Positions 46,332-58,410 of a stretch of 64,000 bases of DNA are shown here, in pieces. Both the position numbers and the translations under genes were made by a program. Within the stretch, counting starts at the first letter, position 1, and each line of letters opens with the position of its first letter. The stretch covers positions 58,942,561 to 59,006,560 of the forward strand of contig NC_081552.1 of assembly GCF_963082655.1 (NCBI RefSeq), given 5' to 3'. Under the pieces are notes generated by a model. The model searched no databases and was not told where the DNA came from. It worked only from the letters and a program-made list of their open reading frames with translations. The stretch comes from Stomoxys calcitrans. Lineage: Eukaryota; Arthropoda; Insecta; Diptera; Muscidae.

Positions 46332-46964
46332 AAAAATTATGTTTTCCTTTTGCTTTCAAGGTGAAATATTCTGTTGACAACTTTGAAAGATATAGATATG
46401 CGCATTACAAGCAATGTCGTAGCAACATTAAATATTTACCAAATTTTAAGTGGCTTTGGCTCTTTAAGATTTTTTGCCCCAGGATTTGAATGCGACAGCA
46501 AAGTTTGTTGAGAAAACTTTAACCAAGAAATTGGATGAAAGGAAAACCAAAGCAAAGTATAACTAAGATATGAATACAACTGAACGTTGTTTTTGCTAAT
46601 GACGTTGATGTCGCCGCTAAAAGCGTTTGGGCTGAAGAGTGTGAAGTACAAGATACGTAAAATGTTATAAATTATTTGCCCTTGGGGCATGATTGAAATT
46701 TAATTATTCGCATTTTATTTCAAGGTGTAGTTCTTTAGGGATTAATTGAAATTATTAAAAGGGTAATCGAAAAGACATTTATTGGAAATTAAAATAAATT
46801 TATTGAAGGAATGAAGGCATACGGTTTTGTTCTTAATCGTTTTTTGGTTGCTGCAGAGTAGAAAGTGAATTAGAGAACTTTTGGACCTTAGAGAAATTCT
46901 ATATTATCAAGAACTTTAGAATTAAATATTCAAATGTTGGGTACCAAGTAAAGAAACAAATTAA
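46332..46964. other. Unclassified DNA, no feature seen
   Basis: No family wording, no long frame and no repeats. It may be genuine single-copy sequence of this locus. Confidence 0.45.
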
Positions 46965-47311
46965 AACAAGTAAAAGCGTGCTAAGTTCGGCCGGGCCGAA
47001 TCTTATATACCCTCCACCATGGATCGCATTTGTCGACTTCTTTTCCCGGCATCTCTTCTTAGGCAAAAAAGGATATAAGAAAAGAGTTGCTCTGCTATTA
47101 AAACGATATCAAGATATGGTCCGGTTCGGACCATAATAAACACGTTTATTGATGGTCACGAGAGGATCCATTGTACAAAATCTCAGGCATATCGGATAAT
47201 AATTGCAACCTCTAGGGGTCAAGAAGTCAAGATCCCAGATAGGTTTATATGGCAGCTATATCAGGTTATGAACCGATTTGAACCTTATTTGACACAGTTG
47301 TTGAAAGTAAA
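46965..47311 (+). mobile_element. Family A element A23a, left segment
   Basis: The left end to 'GTTGAAAGTAAA'. The next element's left end begins immediately. The same 347 bp is repeated at 47312-47658. After A23b ends, the sequence resumes with the bases expected next in A23a. Confidence 0.75.
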
Positions 47312-49309
47312 AACAAGTAAAAGCGTGCTAAGTTCGGCCGGGCCGAATCTTATATACCCTCCACCATGGATCGCATTTGTCGACTTCTTTTCCCGGCATC
47401 TCTTCTTAGGCAAAAAAGGATATAAGAAAAGAGTTGCTCTGCTATTAAAACGATATCAAGATATGGTCCGGTTCGGACCATAATAAACACGTTTATTGAT
47501 GGTCACGAGAGGATCCATTGTACAAAATCTCAGGCATATCGGATAATAATTGCAACCTCTAGGGGTCAAGAAGTCAAGATCCCAGATAGGTTTATATGGC
47601 AGCTATATCAGGTTATGAACCGATTTGAACCTTATTTGACACAGTTGTTGAAAGTAAAAATAAAATACGTCATGCAAAATTTCAGCCAAATCGGATAGGA
47701 ATTGCGCCCTCTAGAAGCTCAAGAAGTCAAATCCCCAGATCTGTTTATATGACAGCTATATCAGGTTATGGAACAATTTCAACCATACTTGGCACAGTTG
47801 TTGGATATCATAACGAAATACTTCGTGCAAAAATTCATTCAGATCGGATAAGAATTGTGGCCTCTAGAGGCTCAAGAAGTCAAGACCCAAGATCGGTTTA
47901 TATGGCAGCTATATCAGGTTATGGACCGATTTAAACCATACTTGGCACAGTTGTTGGGTATCATAACAAAACACGTCGTGCGAAATTCCATTCCAATCGG
48001 ATAAGAATTGTGCACTCATACGTCATGCAAAATTTCAGCCAAATCGGATAGGAATTGCGCCCTCTAGAAGCTCAAGAAGTCAAATCCCCAGATCTGTTTA
48101 TATGACAGCTATATCAGGTTATGGATCAATTTCAACCATACTTGGCACAGTTGTTGGATATCATAACGAAATACTTCGTGCAAAAATTCATTCAGATCGG
48201 ATAAGAATTGTGGCCTCTAGAGGCTCAAGAAGTCAAGACCCAAGATCGGTTTATATGGCAGCTATATCAGGTTATGGACCGATTTAAACCATACTTGGCA
48301 CAGTTGTTGGGTATCATAACAAAACACGTCGTGCGAAATTCCATTCCAATCGGATAAGAATTGCGCCCTCTAGTGGCTCAAGAAGTCAAGACCCAAGATC
48401 GGTTTATATGGCAGCTATATCAGGTTATGGACCGATTTGACAGTTTTTGGATATAATAACAAAATACGTCGTGCAAAATTTCATTTCAATCGGATATGAA
48501 TTGCGCACTCTAGAGGCTCAAGAAGTCAAGACCCAAGATCGGTTTATATGGCAGCTATATCACGTTATGAACCGATTTGAACCATACTTGGCACTGTTGT
48601 TAGATATAATAACAAAACACGTCGTGCAAAATTTCATTCTGATCGGATAAGAATTGCGCACTCTAGAGGCTCAAGAAGTCAAGCCCCAAGATCGGTTTAT
48701 ATGGCAGCTATATCAGGTTATGGACCGATTTAAACCATACTTGGCGCAGTTGTTGGATATCCTAGCAAAACACATCGTGCAAAATTTCATTCCAATCGGA
48801 TAAGAATTGTGCACTCTAGAGGCTCAAGAAGTCAAGACCCAAGATCGGTTTATATGGCAGCTATATCAGGTTATGGACCGATTTGAACCATACTTGGCAC
48901 AGTTGTTGGATGTCGTAACAAAACACGTCGTGCAAAATTTCATTCCAATCGGATAAGAATTGCGCACTCTAGAGGCTCAAGAAATCAAGACCCAAGATCG
49001 GTTTATATGGCAGCTATATCAAAACATGGACCGATATGGCCCATTTACAATACCAACCGACCTACGCTAATAAGAAGTATTTGTGCAAAATTTCAAGCGG
49101 CTAGCTTTACTCCTTCGGAAGTTAGCGTGCTTTCGACAGACAGACGGACGGACGGACGGACGGACAGACGGACGGACATGGCTAGATCGACATAAAATGT
49201 CACGACGATCAAGAATATATATACTTTATGGGGTCTCAGACGAATATTTCGAGTAGTTACAAACAGAATGACGAAATTAGTATACCCCCCATCTTATGGT
49301 GGAGGGTAT
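47312..49309 (+). mobile_element. Family A element A23b, complete, nested in A23a
   Basis: Full copy AACAAG to GGGTAT. The flanks GAAAGTAAA and AATAAAATACG rejoin exactly to the sequence present within A23b itself at about 47650-47670. Its core (47660-49309) is the first copy of the 2,097 bp higher-order unit, but lacks 446 bp: a join 'GTGCACTCATACGTCATG' near 48010 skips three repeat units. Confidence 0.8.
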
Positions 49310-51406
49310 AATAAAATACGTCATGCAAAATTTCAGCCAAATCGGATAGGAATTGCGCCCTCTAGAAGCTCAAGAAGTCAAATCCCCAGATCTGTTTATA
49401 TGACAGCTATATCAGGTTATGGAACAATTTCAACCATACTTGGCACAGTTGTTGGATATCATAACGAAATACTTCGTGCAAAAATTCATTCAGATCGGAT
49501 AAGAATTGTGGCCTCTAGAGGCTCAAGAAGTCAAGACCCAAGATCGGTTTATATGGCAGCTATATCAGGTTATGGACCGATTTAAACCATACTTGGCACA
49601 GTTGTTGGGTATCATAACAAAACACGTCGTGCGAAATTCCATTCCAATCGGATAAGAATTGCGCCCTCTAGTGGCTCAAGAAGTCAAGACCCAAGATCGG
49701 TTTATATGGCAGCTATATCAGGTTATGGACCGATTTGACAGTTTTTGGATATAATAACAAAATACGTCATGCAAAATTTCATTTCAATCGGATATGAATT
49801 GCGCACTCTAGAGGCTCAAGAAATCAAGACCCAAGATCGGTTTATATGGCAGCTATATCACGTTATGAACCGATTTAAACTATACTTGGCACAGTTGTTG
49901 GATATAATAACAAAACACGTCGTGCAAAATTTCATTCTGATCGGATAAGAATTGCGCACTCTAGAGGCTCAAGAAGTCAAGACCCAAGATCGGTTTATAT
50001 GGCAGCTATATCAGGTTATGGACCGATTTAAACCATACTTGGCACAGTTGTTGGATATCCTAGCAAAACACATCGTGCAAAATTTCATTCCAATCGGATA
50101 AGAATTGTGCACTCATACGTCATGCAAAATTTCAGCCAAATCGGATAGGAATTGCGCCCTCTAGAAGCTCAAGAAGTCAAATCCCCAGATCTGTTTATAT
50201 GACAGCTATATCAGGTTATGGATCAATTTCAACCATACTTGGCACAGTTGTTGGATATCATAACGAAATACTTCGTGCAAAAATTCATTCAGATCGGATA
50301 AGAATTGTGGCCTCTAGAGGCTCAAGAAGTCAAGACCCAAGATCGGTTTATATGGCAGCTATATCAGGTTATGGACCGATTTAAACCATACTTGGCACAG
50401 TTGTTGGGTATCATAACAAAACACGTCGTGCGAAATTCCATTCCAATCGGATAAGAATTGCGCCCTCTAGTGGCTCAAGAAGTCAAGACCCAAGATCGGT
50501 TTATATGGCAGCTATATCAGGTTATGGACCGATTTGACAGTTTTTGGATATAATAACAAAATACGTCGTGCAAAATTTCATTTCAATCGGATATGAATTG
50601 CGCACTCTAGAGGCTCAAGACGTCAAGACCCAAGATCGGTTTATATGGCAGCTATATCACGTTATGAACCGATTTGAACCATACTTGGCACTGTTGTTGG
50701 ATATAATAACAAAACACGTCGTGCAAAATTTCATTCTGATCGGATAAGAATTGCGCACTCTAGAGGCTCAAGAAGTCAAGACCCAAGATCGGTTTATATG
50801 GCAGCTATATCAGGTTATGGACCGATTTAAACCATACTTGGCGCAGTTGTTGGATATCCTAGCAAAACACATCGTGCAAAATTTCATTCCAATCGGATAA
50901 GAATTGTGCACTCTAGAGGCTCAAGAAGTCAAGACCCAAGATCGGTTTATATGGCAGCTATATCAGGTTATGGACCGATTTGAACCATACTTGGCACAGT
51001 TGTTGGATGTCGTAACAAAACACGTCGTGCAAAATTTCATTCCAATCGGATAAGAATTGCGCACTCTAGAGGCTCAAGAAATCAAGACCCAAGATCGGTT
51101 TATATGGCAGCTATATCAAAACATGGACCGATATGGCGCATTTACAATACCAACCGACCTACGCTAATAAGAAGTATTTGTGCAAAATTTCAAGCGGCTA
51201 GCTTTACTCCTTCGGAAGTTAGCGTGCTTTCGACAGACAGACGGACGGACGGACGGACGGACAGACGGACGGACATGGCTAGATCGACATAAAATGTCAC
51301 GACGATCAAGAATATATATACTTTATGGGGTCTCAGACGAATATTTCGAGTAGTTACAAACAGAATGACGAAATTAGTATACCCCCCATCTTATGGTGGA
51401 GGGTAT
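49310..51406 (+). repeat. 2,097 bp higher-order repeat, copy 2
   Basis: Begins 'AATAAAATACGTCATGC' directly after the hairpin of A23b and contains thirteen to fourteen 153 bp-type units plus a complete family A right end. Each higher-order unit includes two related blocks beginning 'CGTCATGCAAAATTTCAGCC' 799 bp apart. It can be read as the continuation of A23a. Confidence 0.85.
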
Positions 51407-53519
51407 AATAAAATACGTCATGCAAAATTTCAGCCAAATCGGATAGGAATTGCGCCCTCTAGAAGCTCAAGAAGTCAAATCCCCAGATCTGTTTATATGA
51501 CAGCTATATCAGGTTATGGAACAATTTCAACCATACTTGCCACAGTTGTTGGATATCATAACGAAATACTTCGTGCAAAAATTCATTCAGATCGGATAAG
51601 AATTGTGGCCTCTAGAGGCTCAAGAAGTCAAGACCCAAGATCGGTTTATATGGCAGCTATATCAGGTTATGGACCGATTTAAACCATACTTGGCACAGTT
51701 GTTGGGTATCATAACAAAACACGTCGTGCGAAATTCCATTCCAATCGGATAAGAATTGCGCCCTCTAGTGGCTCAAGAAGTCAAGACCCAAGATCGGTTT
51801 ATATGGCAGCTATATCAGGTTATGGACCGATTTGACAGTTTTTGGATATAATAACAAAATACGTCATGCAAAATTTCATTTCAATCGGATATGAATTGCG
51901 CACTCTAGAGGCTCAAGAAATCAAGACCCAAGATCGGTTTATATGGCAGCTATATCACGTTATGAACCGATTTAAACTATACTTGGCACAGTTGTTGGAT
52001 ATAATAACAAAACACGTCGTGCAAAATTTCATTCTGATCGGATAAGAATTGGGCACTCTAGAGGCTCAAGAAGTCAAGACCCAAGATCGGTTTATATGGC
52101 AGCTATATCAGGTTATGGACCGATTTAAACCATACTTGGCACAGTTGTTGGATATCCTAGCAAAACACATCGTGCAAAATTTCATTCCAATCGGATAAGA
52201 ATTGTGCACTCATACGTCATGCAAAATTTCAGCCAAATCGGATAGGAATTGCGCCCTCTAGAAGCTCAAGAAGTCAAATCCCCAGATCTGTTTATATGAC
52301 AGCTATATCAGGTTATGGATCAATTTCAACCATACTTGGCACAGTTGTTGGATATCATAACGAAATACTTCGTGCAAAAATTCATTCAGATCGGATAAGA
52401 ATTGTGGCCTCTAGAGGCTCAAGAAGTCAAGACCCAAGATCGGTTTATATGGCAGCTATATCAGGTTATGGACCGATTTAAACCATACTTGGCACAGTTG
52501 TTGGGTATCATAACAAAACACGTCGTGCGAAATTCCATTCCAATCGGATAAGAATTGCGCCCTCTAGTGGCTCAAGAAGTCAAGACCCAAGATCGGTTTA
52601 TATGGCAGCTATATCAGGTTATGGACCGATTTGACAGTTTTTGGATATAATAACAAAATACGTCGTGCAAAATTTCATTTCAATCGGATATGAATTGCGC
52701 ACTCTAGAGGCTCAAGAAGTCAAGACCCAAGATCGGTTTATATGGCAGCTATATCACGTTATGAACCGATTTGAACCATACTTGGCACTGTTGTTGGATA
52801 TAATAACAAAACACGTCGTGCAAAATTTCATTCTGATCGGATAAGAATTGCGCACTCTAGAGGCTCAAGAAGTCAAGACCCAAGATCGGTTTATATGGCA
52901 GCTATATCAGGTTATGGACCGATTTAAACCATACTTGGCGCAGTTGTTGGATATCCTAGCAAAACACATCGTGCAAAATTTCATTCCAATCGGATAAGAA
53001 TTGTGCACTCTAGAGGCTCAAGAAGTCAAGACCCAAGATCGGTTTATATGGCAGCTATATCAGGTTATGGACCGATTTGAACCATACTTGGCACAGTTGT
53101 TGGATGTCGTAACAAAACACGTCGTGCAAAATTTCATTCCAATCGGATAAGAATTGCGCACTCTAGAGGCTCAAGAAATCAAGACCCAAGATCGGTTTAT
53201 ATGGCAGCTATATCAAAACATGGACCGATATGGCCCATTTACAATACCAACCGACCTACGCTAATAAGAAGTATTTGTGCAAAATTTCAAGCTGCTAGCT
53301 TTACTCCTTCGGAAGTTAGCGTGCTTTCGACAGACAGACGGACGGACGGACGGACGGACGGACAGACGGACGGACAGACGGACGGACATGGCTAGATCGA
53401 CATAAAATGTCACGACGATCAAGAATATATATACTTTATGGGGTCTCAGACGAATATTTCGAGTAGTTACAAACAGAATGACGAAATTAGTATACCCCCC
53501 ATCTTATGGTGGAGGGTAT
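51407..53519 (+). repeat. 2,097 bp higher-order repeat, copy 3
   Basis: Nearly identical to copy 2 at an offset of 2,097 bp, but 16 bp longer because the GACR tract (53331-53388) has gained extra units. It ends in the third right-end hairpin. No third left end exists, so at least one copy arose by duplication and not by insertion. Confidence 0.85.
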
Positions 53520-53860
53520 AACAAGTAAATACATTATCGGCCGGGTCGACTCTTGGGAATCCACCACCATGAATTCTGCTGGAAATGTACACAAGCTATC
53601 TTTCTATGGCCCTAGAAGTTTCATCGGGATTTCGGTTTATATGGGAGCTATATCTGGTTATACACATATTTGGACAATATCTACCATGGATGCTGCAAAT
53701 TATAACAAACAACTGCATGCAAAATTTTAGTCAAAACGGTCAAAAATTTCTGCTTTCAGAATGGTCAAATCGTGAGATCTATTTATTAGGGAGCTATACC
53801 AGGTTATTGACCGACTTAAACCATACTTTGCAGGATTGTTGGAAGTCTTCGAAAAAAAAA
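53520..53860 (+). mobile_element. Family D left half (D4)
   Basis: 'AACAAGTAAATACATTATCG', 'GGCCGGGTCGACTCTTGGG', 'AATCCACCACCATGAATTC', then two diverged units. It is broken by A20 at an A-run. The apparent 74- and 94-residue frames are incidental. Confidence 0.55.
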
Positions 53861-53963
53861 AACAAGTAAAAGCGTGCTAAGTTCGGCCGGGCTGAATCCT
53901 ATATACCCTCCACCATGGATCGCATTTGTCAAGTTCTTTTCCCGGCATCTCTTCTTAGGCAAA
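53861..53963 (+). mobile_element. Family A element A20, left-end segment
   Basis: 'AACAAGTAAAAGCG' to 'CTTCTTAGGCAAA', then interrupted by A21. The remainder is at 56121-56844. Confidence 0.75.
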
Positions 53964-56120
53964 AACAAGTAAAAGCGTGCTAAGTTCGGCCGGGCCGAAT
54001 CTTATATACCCTCCACCATGGAGCGCAGTTGTCGAGTTCTTTTCCCGACATCTCTTCTTAGGCAAAAAGCGATATAAGAAAAGATTTGCTCTGCTATTAG
54101 AGCGATATCAAGATATGGTCCGGTTTGGACCACAATTAAATTATATGTTGGAGGCCTGTGTAAAATGTCAGCCAATTCGAGTAAGAATTGCGCCCTTTGG
54201 GGGCTCAAGAAGTAAAATAGAGAGATCGATTTATATGGGAGCTGTATGGGGCTATAAACAGATTTAGACCATAATCAACATGTATGTTGATGGTCAAGAG
54301 AGGATCCATCGTATAAAATTTCAGGCAAATCGGATAATAATTGCGACTTCAAGAGGCTCAAGAAGTCAAGATCCCAGATCGGTTTACATGGCAGCTATAT
54401 CAGGTTATGAACCGATTTAAACCTTATTTGACACAGTGGTTGAAAGAAAAAATAAACAAGTAAAAGCGTGCTAAGTTCGGCCGGGCCGAATCTTATATAC
54501 CCTCCTCCATGGAGCGCAGTTGTCGAGTTCTTTTCCCGACATCTCTTCTTAGGCAAAAAGTGATATAAGAAAAGATTTGCTCTGCTATTAGAGCGATATC
54601 AAGATATGGTCCGGTTTGGACCACAATTAAATTATATGTTGGAGGCCTGTGTAAAATGTCAGCCAATTCGAGTAAGAATTGTGCCCTTTGGGGGCTCAAG
54701 AAGTAAAATAGAGAGATCGATTTATATGGGAGCTGTATGGGGCTATAAACAGATTTAGACCATAATCAACACGTATGTTGATGGTCAAGAGAGGATCCAT
54801 CGTATAAAATTTCAGGCAAATCGGATAATAATTGCGACTTCAAGAGGCTCAAGAAGTCAAGATCCCAGATCGGTTTACATGGCAGCTATATCAGGTTATG
54901 AACCGATTTAAACCTTATTTGACACAGTGGTTGAAAGAAAAAATAAAAAATAAATAAAAAACGTCATGCAAAATTTCAGCCAAATCAGGTAGGAATTGCG
55001 TCCTCTAGAAGCTCAAGAAGTCAAGTCCCCAAATCTGTTTATATGACAGCTATATCAGTTTATGAGCCGATTTGAACCATTTTTGGCACACTTGTTGGAT
55101 ATCATAAAAAAAACATGTCGTGCAAAATTTCATTCCAATCTGATAAGAATTGCGCACTTTAGAGGCTTAAGAAGTCAAGACCCAAGATCGGTTTATATGG
55201 CAGCTATATCAGGTTATGGACCGATTAGGACCATACTTGGCACAGTTGTTGAATATCATAACAAAACACGTCGTGCAAGATTTCATTCCAATCGGATAAG
55301 AATTGCGCACTCTAGAGGCTCAAGAATTCAAGACCCAAGATCGGTTTATATGCCAGCTATATCAGATTATGGACCGATTTGAACCATATTTAGCACAGTT
55401 GTTGGATATCATAACAAAACACGTCGTGCCAAAATTCATTCAAATCGGATAAGAATTGGGCACTCTAGAGGCTCAAGAAGTCAAGACCCAAGATCGGTTT
55501 ATATGGCAGCTATATCAGATTATGAACCGATTTGAACCATACTTGGCACAGTTGTTGGACATCATAACAAAACACGTCGTGCCAAAAATTCATTCAAATC
55601 GGATAAGAAATGCGCACTCTAGAGGCTCAAGAAGTCAAGACCCAAGATCGGTTTATATGGCAGCTATATCAGATTATAAACCGATTTCAACCATACTTGG
55701 CACAGTTGTTGGATGTCATAACAAAACACGTCGTGCAAAATTTCGTGCCAATCGGATAAGAATTGCGCACTCTAGAGGTTCAAGAAGTCAAGACCCAAGA
55801 TCGGTTTATATGGCAGCTATATCAAAACATGGACCGATATGGCCCATTTACAATACCAACCGACCTACACTAATAAGAAGTATTTGTGCAAAATTTCAAG
55901 CGGCTAGCTTTACTCCTTCGGAAGTTAGCGTGCTTTCGACAGACAGACGGACGGACGGACGGACGGACGGACGGACAGACGGACGGACATGGCTAGATCG
56001 ACATAAAATTTCACGACGATCAAGAATATATATACTTTATGGGGTCTCAGACGAATATTTCGAGTAGTTACAAACAGAATGACGAAATTAGTATACCCCC
56101 CATCTTATGGTGGAAGGTAT
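53964..56120 (+). mobile_element. Family A element A21, nested in A20
   Basis: Two left ends 491 bp apart (53964 and 54455), the second starting in the A-run of 'GAAAGAAAAAATAA'. The core and right end match A7 without its A8 insertion, and with one fewer 153 bp unit. The GACR tract is at 55934-55988 and the hairpin ends at 56120. Flanks GGCAAA and AAAAAGGATA rejoin as an 8-A version of the site, as seen intact near 58475. Confidence 0.78.
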
Positions 56121-56844
56121 AAAAAGGATAAAAGAAAAGATTTGCTCTGCTATTAGAGCGAGACCTGGAGACCTGTGTAAAATGTCAGCCAATTCGAATA
56201 AGAATTGCGCTCTTTGTGAGCTCAAAAAGTAAAATATGGAGATCGATTTATATGGGAGCTGTATCGGGCTATGGACCGATTCAGACCATAATAAACACGT
56301 ATATTGATGGTCATGAAAGAATCCGTCGTACAAAATTTCAGGCAAATCTGATAATAATTGCGACCTCTAAAGGCTCAAGAAGTCAAGATCCAAGATCGGT
56401 TTATATGACAGCTATACCAGATTATGAACCGATTGAAATCATACTTAGCACAGTTGTTGAAAGTAATGCCAAAACACTACTTGCAAAATTTCAGTTAAAT
56501 CGGACGATAATTGCGCCTTCTAGAGGCTCAAGAAGTCAAGACCCAAGATCGGTTTATATGGCAGCTATATCAAAACATGGACCGATATGGCCCATTTACA
56601 ATACCAACCGACCTACACTAATAAGAAGTATTTGTGCAAAATTTCAAGCGGCTAGCTTTACTCCTTCGGAAGTTAGCGTGCTTTCGACAGACAGACGGAA
56701 GGACGGACGGACATGGCTAGATCGACATAAAATTTCACGACGATCAAGAATATATATACTTTATGGGGTCTCAGACGAATATTTCGAGTAGTTACAATCA
56801 GAATGACGAAATTAGTATACCCCCCATCTTTTTGTGGAAGGTAT
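56121..56844 (+). mobile_element. Family A element A20, right segment
   Basis: Resumes with 'AAAAAGGATAAAAGAAAAG', has a deletion in the left region ('AGAGCGAGACCTGGAGACC'), three units, a short GACR tract and a damaged hairpin ('CCATCTTTTTGTGGAAGGTAT'). Confidence 0.75.
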
Positions 56845-57090
56845 AAAAATTGAGTGTTAAGACCCTCTATAAAGCGGATTAGGGCTCATTTGGTGTTAGA
56901 CGAATTCAGCAAATTCGGAAAATAAATTCGGCTTTTATGTGCCCAAGAATTTTAATAGGGATATCGGTCTATATGGCAGCTATATCCCAATAAAAACCGA
57001 GCTACTCCATATTGAGGACGGATATCGCAGAGCCTACCGCAGTTCACTATGCTAAATTTCAGCGAAATCGGATAGTAAATAAATGCTCCT
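56845..57090 (+). repeat. Diverged repeat-core fragment
   Basis: Two units with 'TCGGTCTATATGGCAGCTAT' and 'AAATTTCAGCGAAATCGGAT', related to the cores of families B and E. No terminal sequences. Confidence 0.45.
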
Positions 57091-57694
57091 TTTTTAACCA
57101 CCATCCATAGGATTGGGGTATACTAATCTAGTCTTTCCGTTTGTAATTGTCTCGACATTCTAATTCGATCTAGCCATATCCGTCCGTTCGATTGTCGAAA
57201 TCACGATAGAGGTCGAACGCGTCACACTAGCCGCTTTGCACAGATAATTTATATCAATGAAGGTCGTTGGGTATTGCAAATGGGCTATATTTATTGATAG
57301 ATCGGGGTTCCGTGTTCCGTAACTTTTGGTCATTGTTCCGTTATGACTTCCAACAACTGTGCCAAGTACGGTCCAAATCGATTTGACTTCTTCAGTCCCT
57401 GGAAGCCACAATTTTTATTCGATTTGGCTGAAATTTTGTATATGGTATTCTTTTATGACTTTCAAAAACTGTGCGTAGTACGGTCAAAATCGGTCTATAA
57501 CATGTATCCCATGTAAACCCGTCTCTCGATCATCCTTCCTAGAAGCTTTAACTTTTGCTGGTTTGACAGAAGTTTGGTATGTAGGATAAAATTATGCCCT
57601 ACAACTTAGTTTATTTTATATAAATTTGTAGCAGAAACCATGGTGGTGGGTTCCCAAGATTCGGCCCGGCCGAACTTAGAAAGCTTTTATTGTT
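57091..57694 (-). mobile_element. Family D element, near-complete, minus strand (D5)
   Basis: Damaged hairpin ('ACCACCATCCATAGGATTGG') at 57097, GTCC remnant, two units, and a left end with 'CCATGGTGGTGGGTTCCCAA', palindrome TTCGGCCCGGCCGAA and 'AGCTTTTATTGTTT'. The ATATATAC block of the right end has been lost. Confidence 0.6.
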
Positions 57695-58156
57695 TGGGCT
57701 CAAGACTTTAAATCGGGAGATTAGTCTATATGGCCGATCTTGGTCATACTGGGTACGTACTATATTTTACAGAATTTCAGAGAATTCGTATAATAAATGC
57801 GTCTTTTACTGGTCAAAGACATTAAAGAGGGAGATGGGTCTATATGGCAGCTATATCCATATATATATTTTAACCACAATCGGTGCAAATGTCAAAGAGC
57901 CAACGCAACAAATAGTGCCAAATTTCAGCATAATCTTAAAATAAATGTGCCTTTTAATGCAAAAGACCATAAATCGGGAGATAGGTCTATATGGCAGCTA
58001 TATCTAAATATAGACCGATCTGAACCATAGAATGAAAATTATAACATAGGTCTTTCTACCAAATTTCAGCTAATAACTAATGCTCCTTTTATAGGCCCAA
58101 TACTTTAAATTGAGAGATCGATCTATAATGGGGATATATCAAGAAATTGTCCGATA
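57695..58156 (+). repeat. Diverged repeat core, plus strand
   Basis: Three units of about 150 bp ('AAATCGGGAGATAGGTCTAT', 'GGCAGCTATATC') without ends. Wording is closest to family B in reverse. Confidence 0.45.
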
Positions 58157-58374
58157 TAGTGTACTAGCCGAACCGGGCCCGCTCCGCTGCGCCTTCTTAA
58201 ACTCTCTAATATATTTTTAGGGTGGAGTTCGAATCTAGCAGTCATGAGAGACGGTTGGTCTTCTCATTGCAATCCCTTTATTGTGATCCCTGTGAAGGTT
58301 CCGGCTATCAAAAAAGTTATTACCTAAATATAAACATATAATTTTCATTCGGATAGTGGTTTTAAAGCAGAAAA
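58157..58374 (+). mobile_element. Family C 5' fragment (C9)
   Basis: 'CTAGCCGAACCGGGCCCG' begins at about 58164, the same variant as C7, followed by 'CTAATATATTTTTAGGGTGG'. It passes into unclassified sequence before A24. Confidence 0.55.
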
Positions 58375-58395
58375 AACAAGTAAAAGCGTGCTAAG

Positions 58396-58410
58396 TTCGG
58401 CCGGGCCGAA
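58396..58410. other. Subterminal palindrome of family A
   Basis: TTCGGCCGGGCCGAA: seven-base arms around one base. It recurs about 20 bp inside the left end of nearly every A, B and D copy, with small compensated changes (TTCGGCCCGGCCGAA, TTCGGCCAGGCCGAA). Its conservation across otherwise unlike families suggests a role in end recognition. Confidence 0.7.

Noticed and set aside
47660..53519. CRISPR-like array of regularly spaced repeats
   Set aside because: The units are continuous 153 bp tandem repeats with no unique spacers, in a eukaryotic transposon setting.
55456..56067. 203-residue open frame as a real gene
   Set aside because: It consists of four copies of the 51-residue reading of the 153 bp unit followed by the microsatellite reading RTDGRTDG and the terminal block. 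Identical blocks occur dozens of times, with stops at the same place, and no splice or start context is conserved.
56216..56791. 191-residue open frame as a real gene
   Set aside because: Same composition as above, crossing from the family A left region into its right end.
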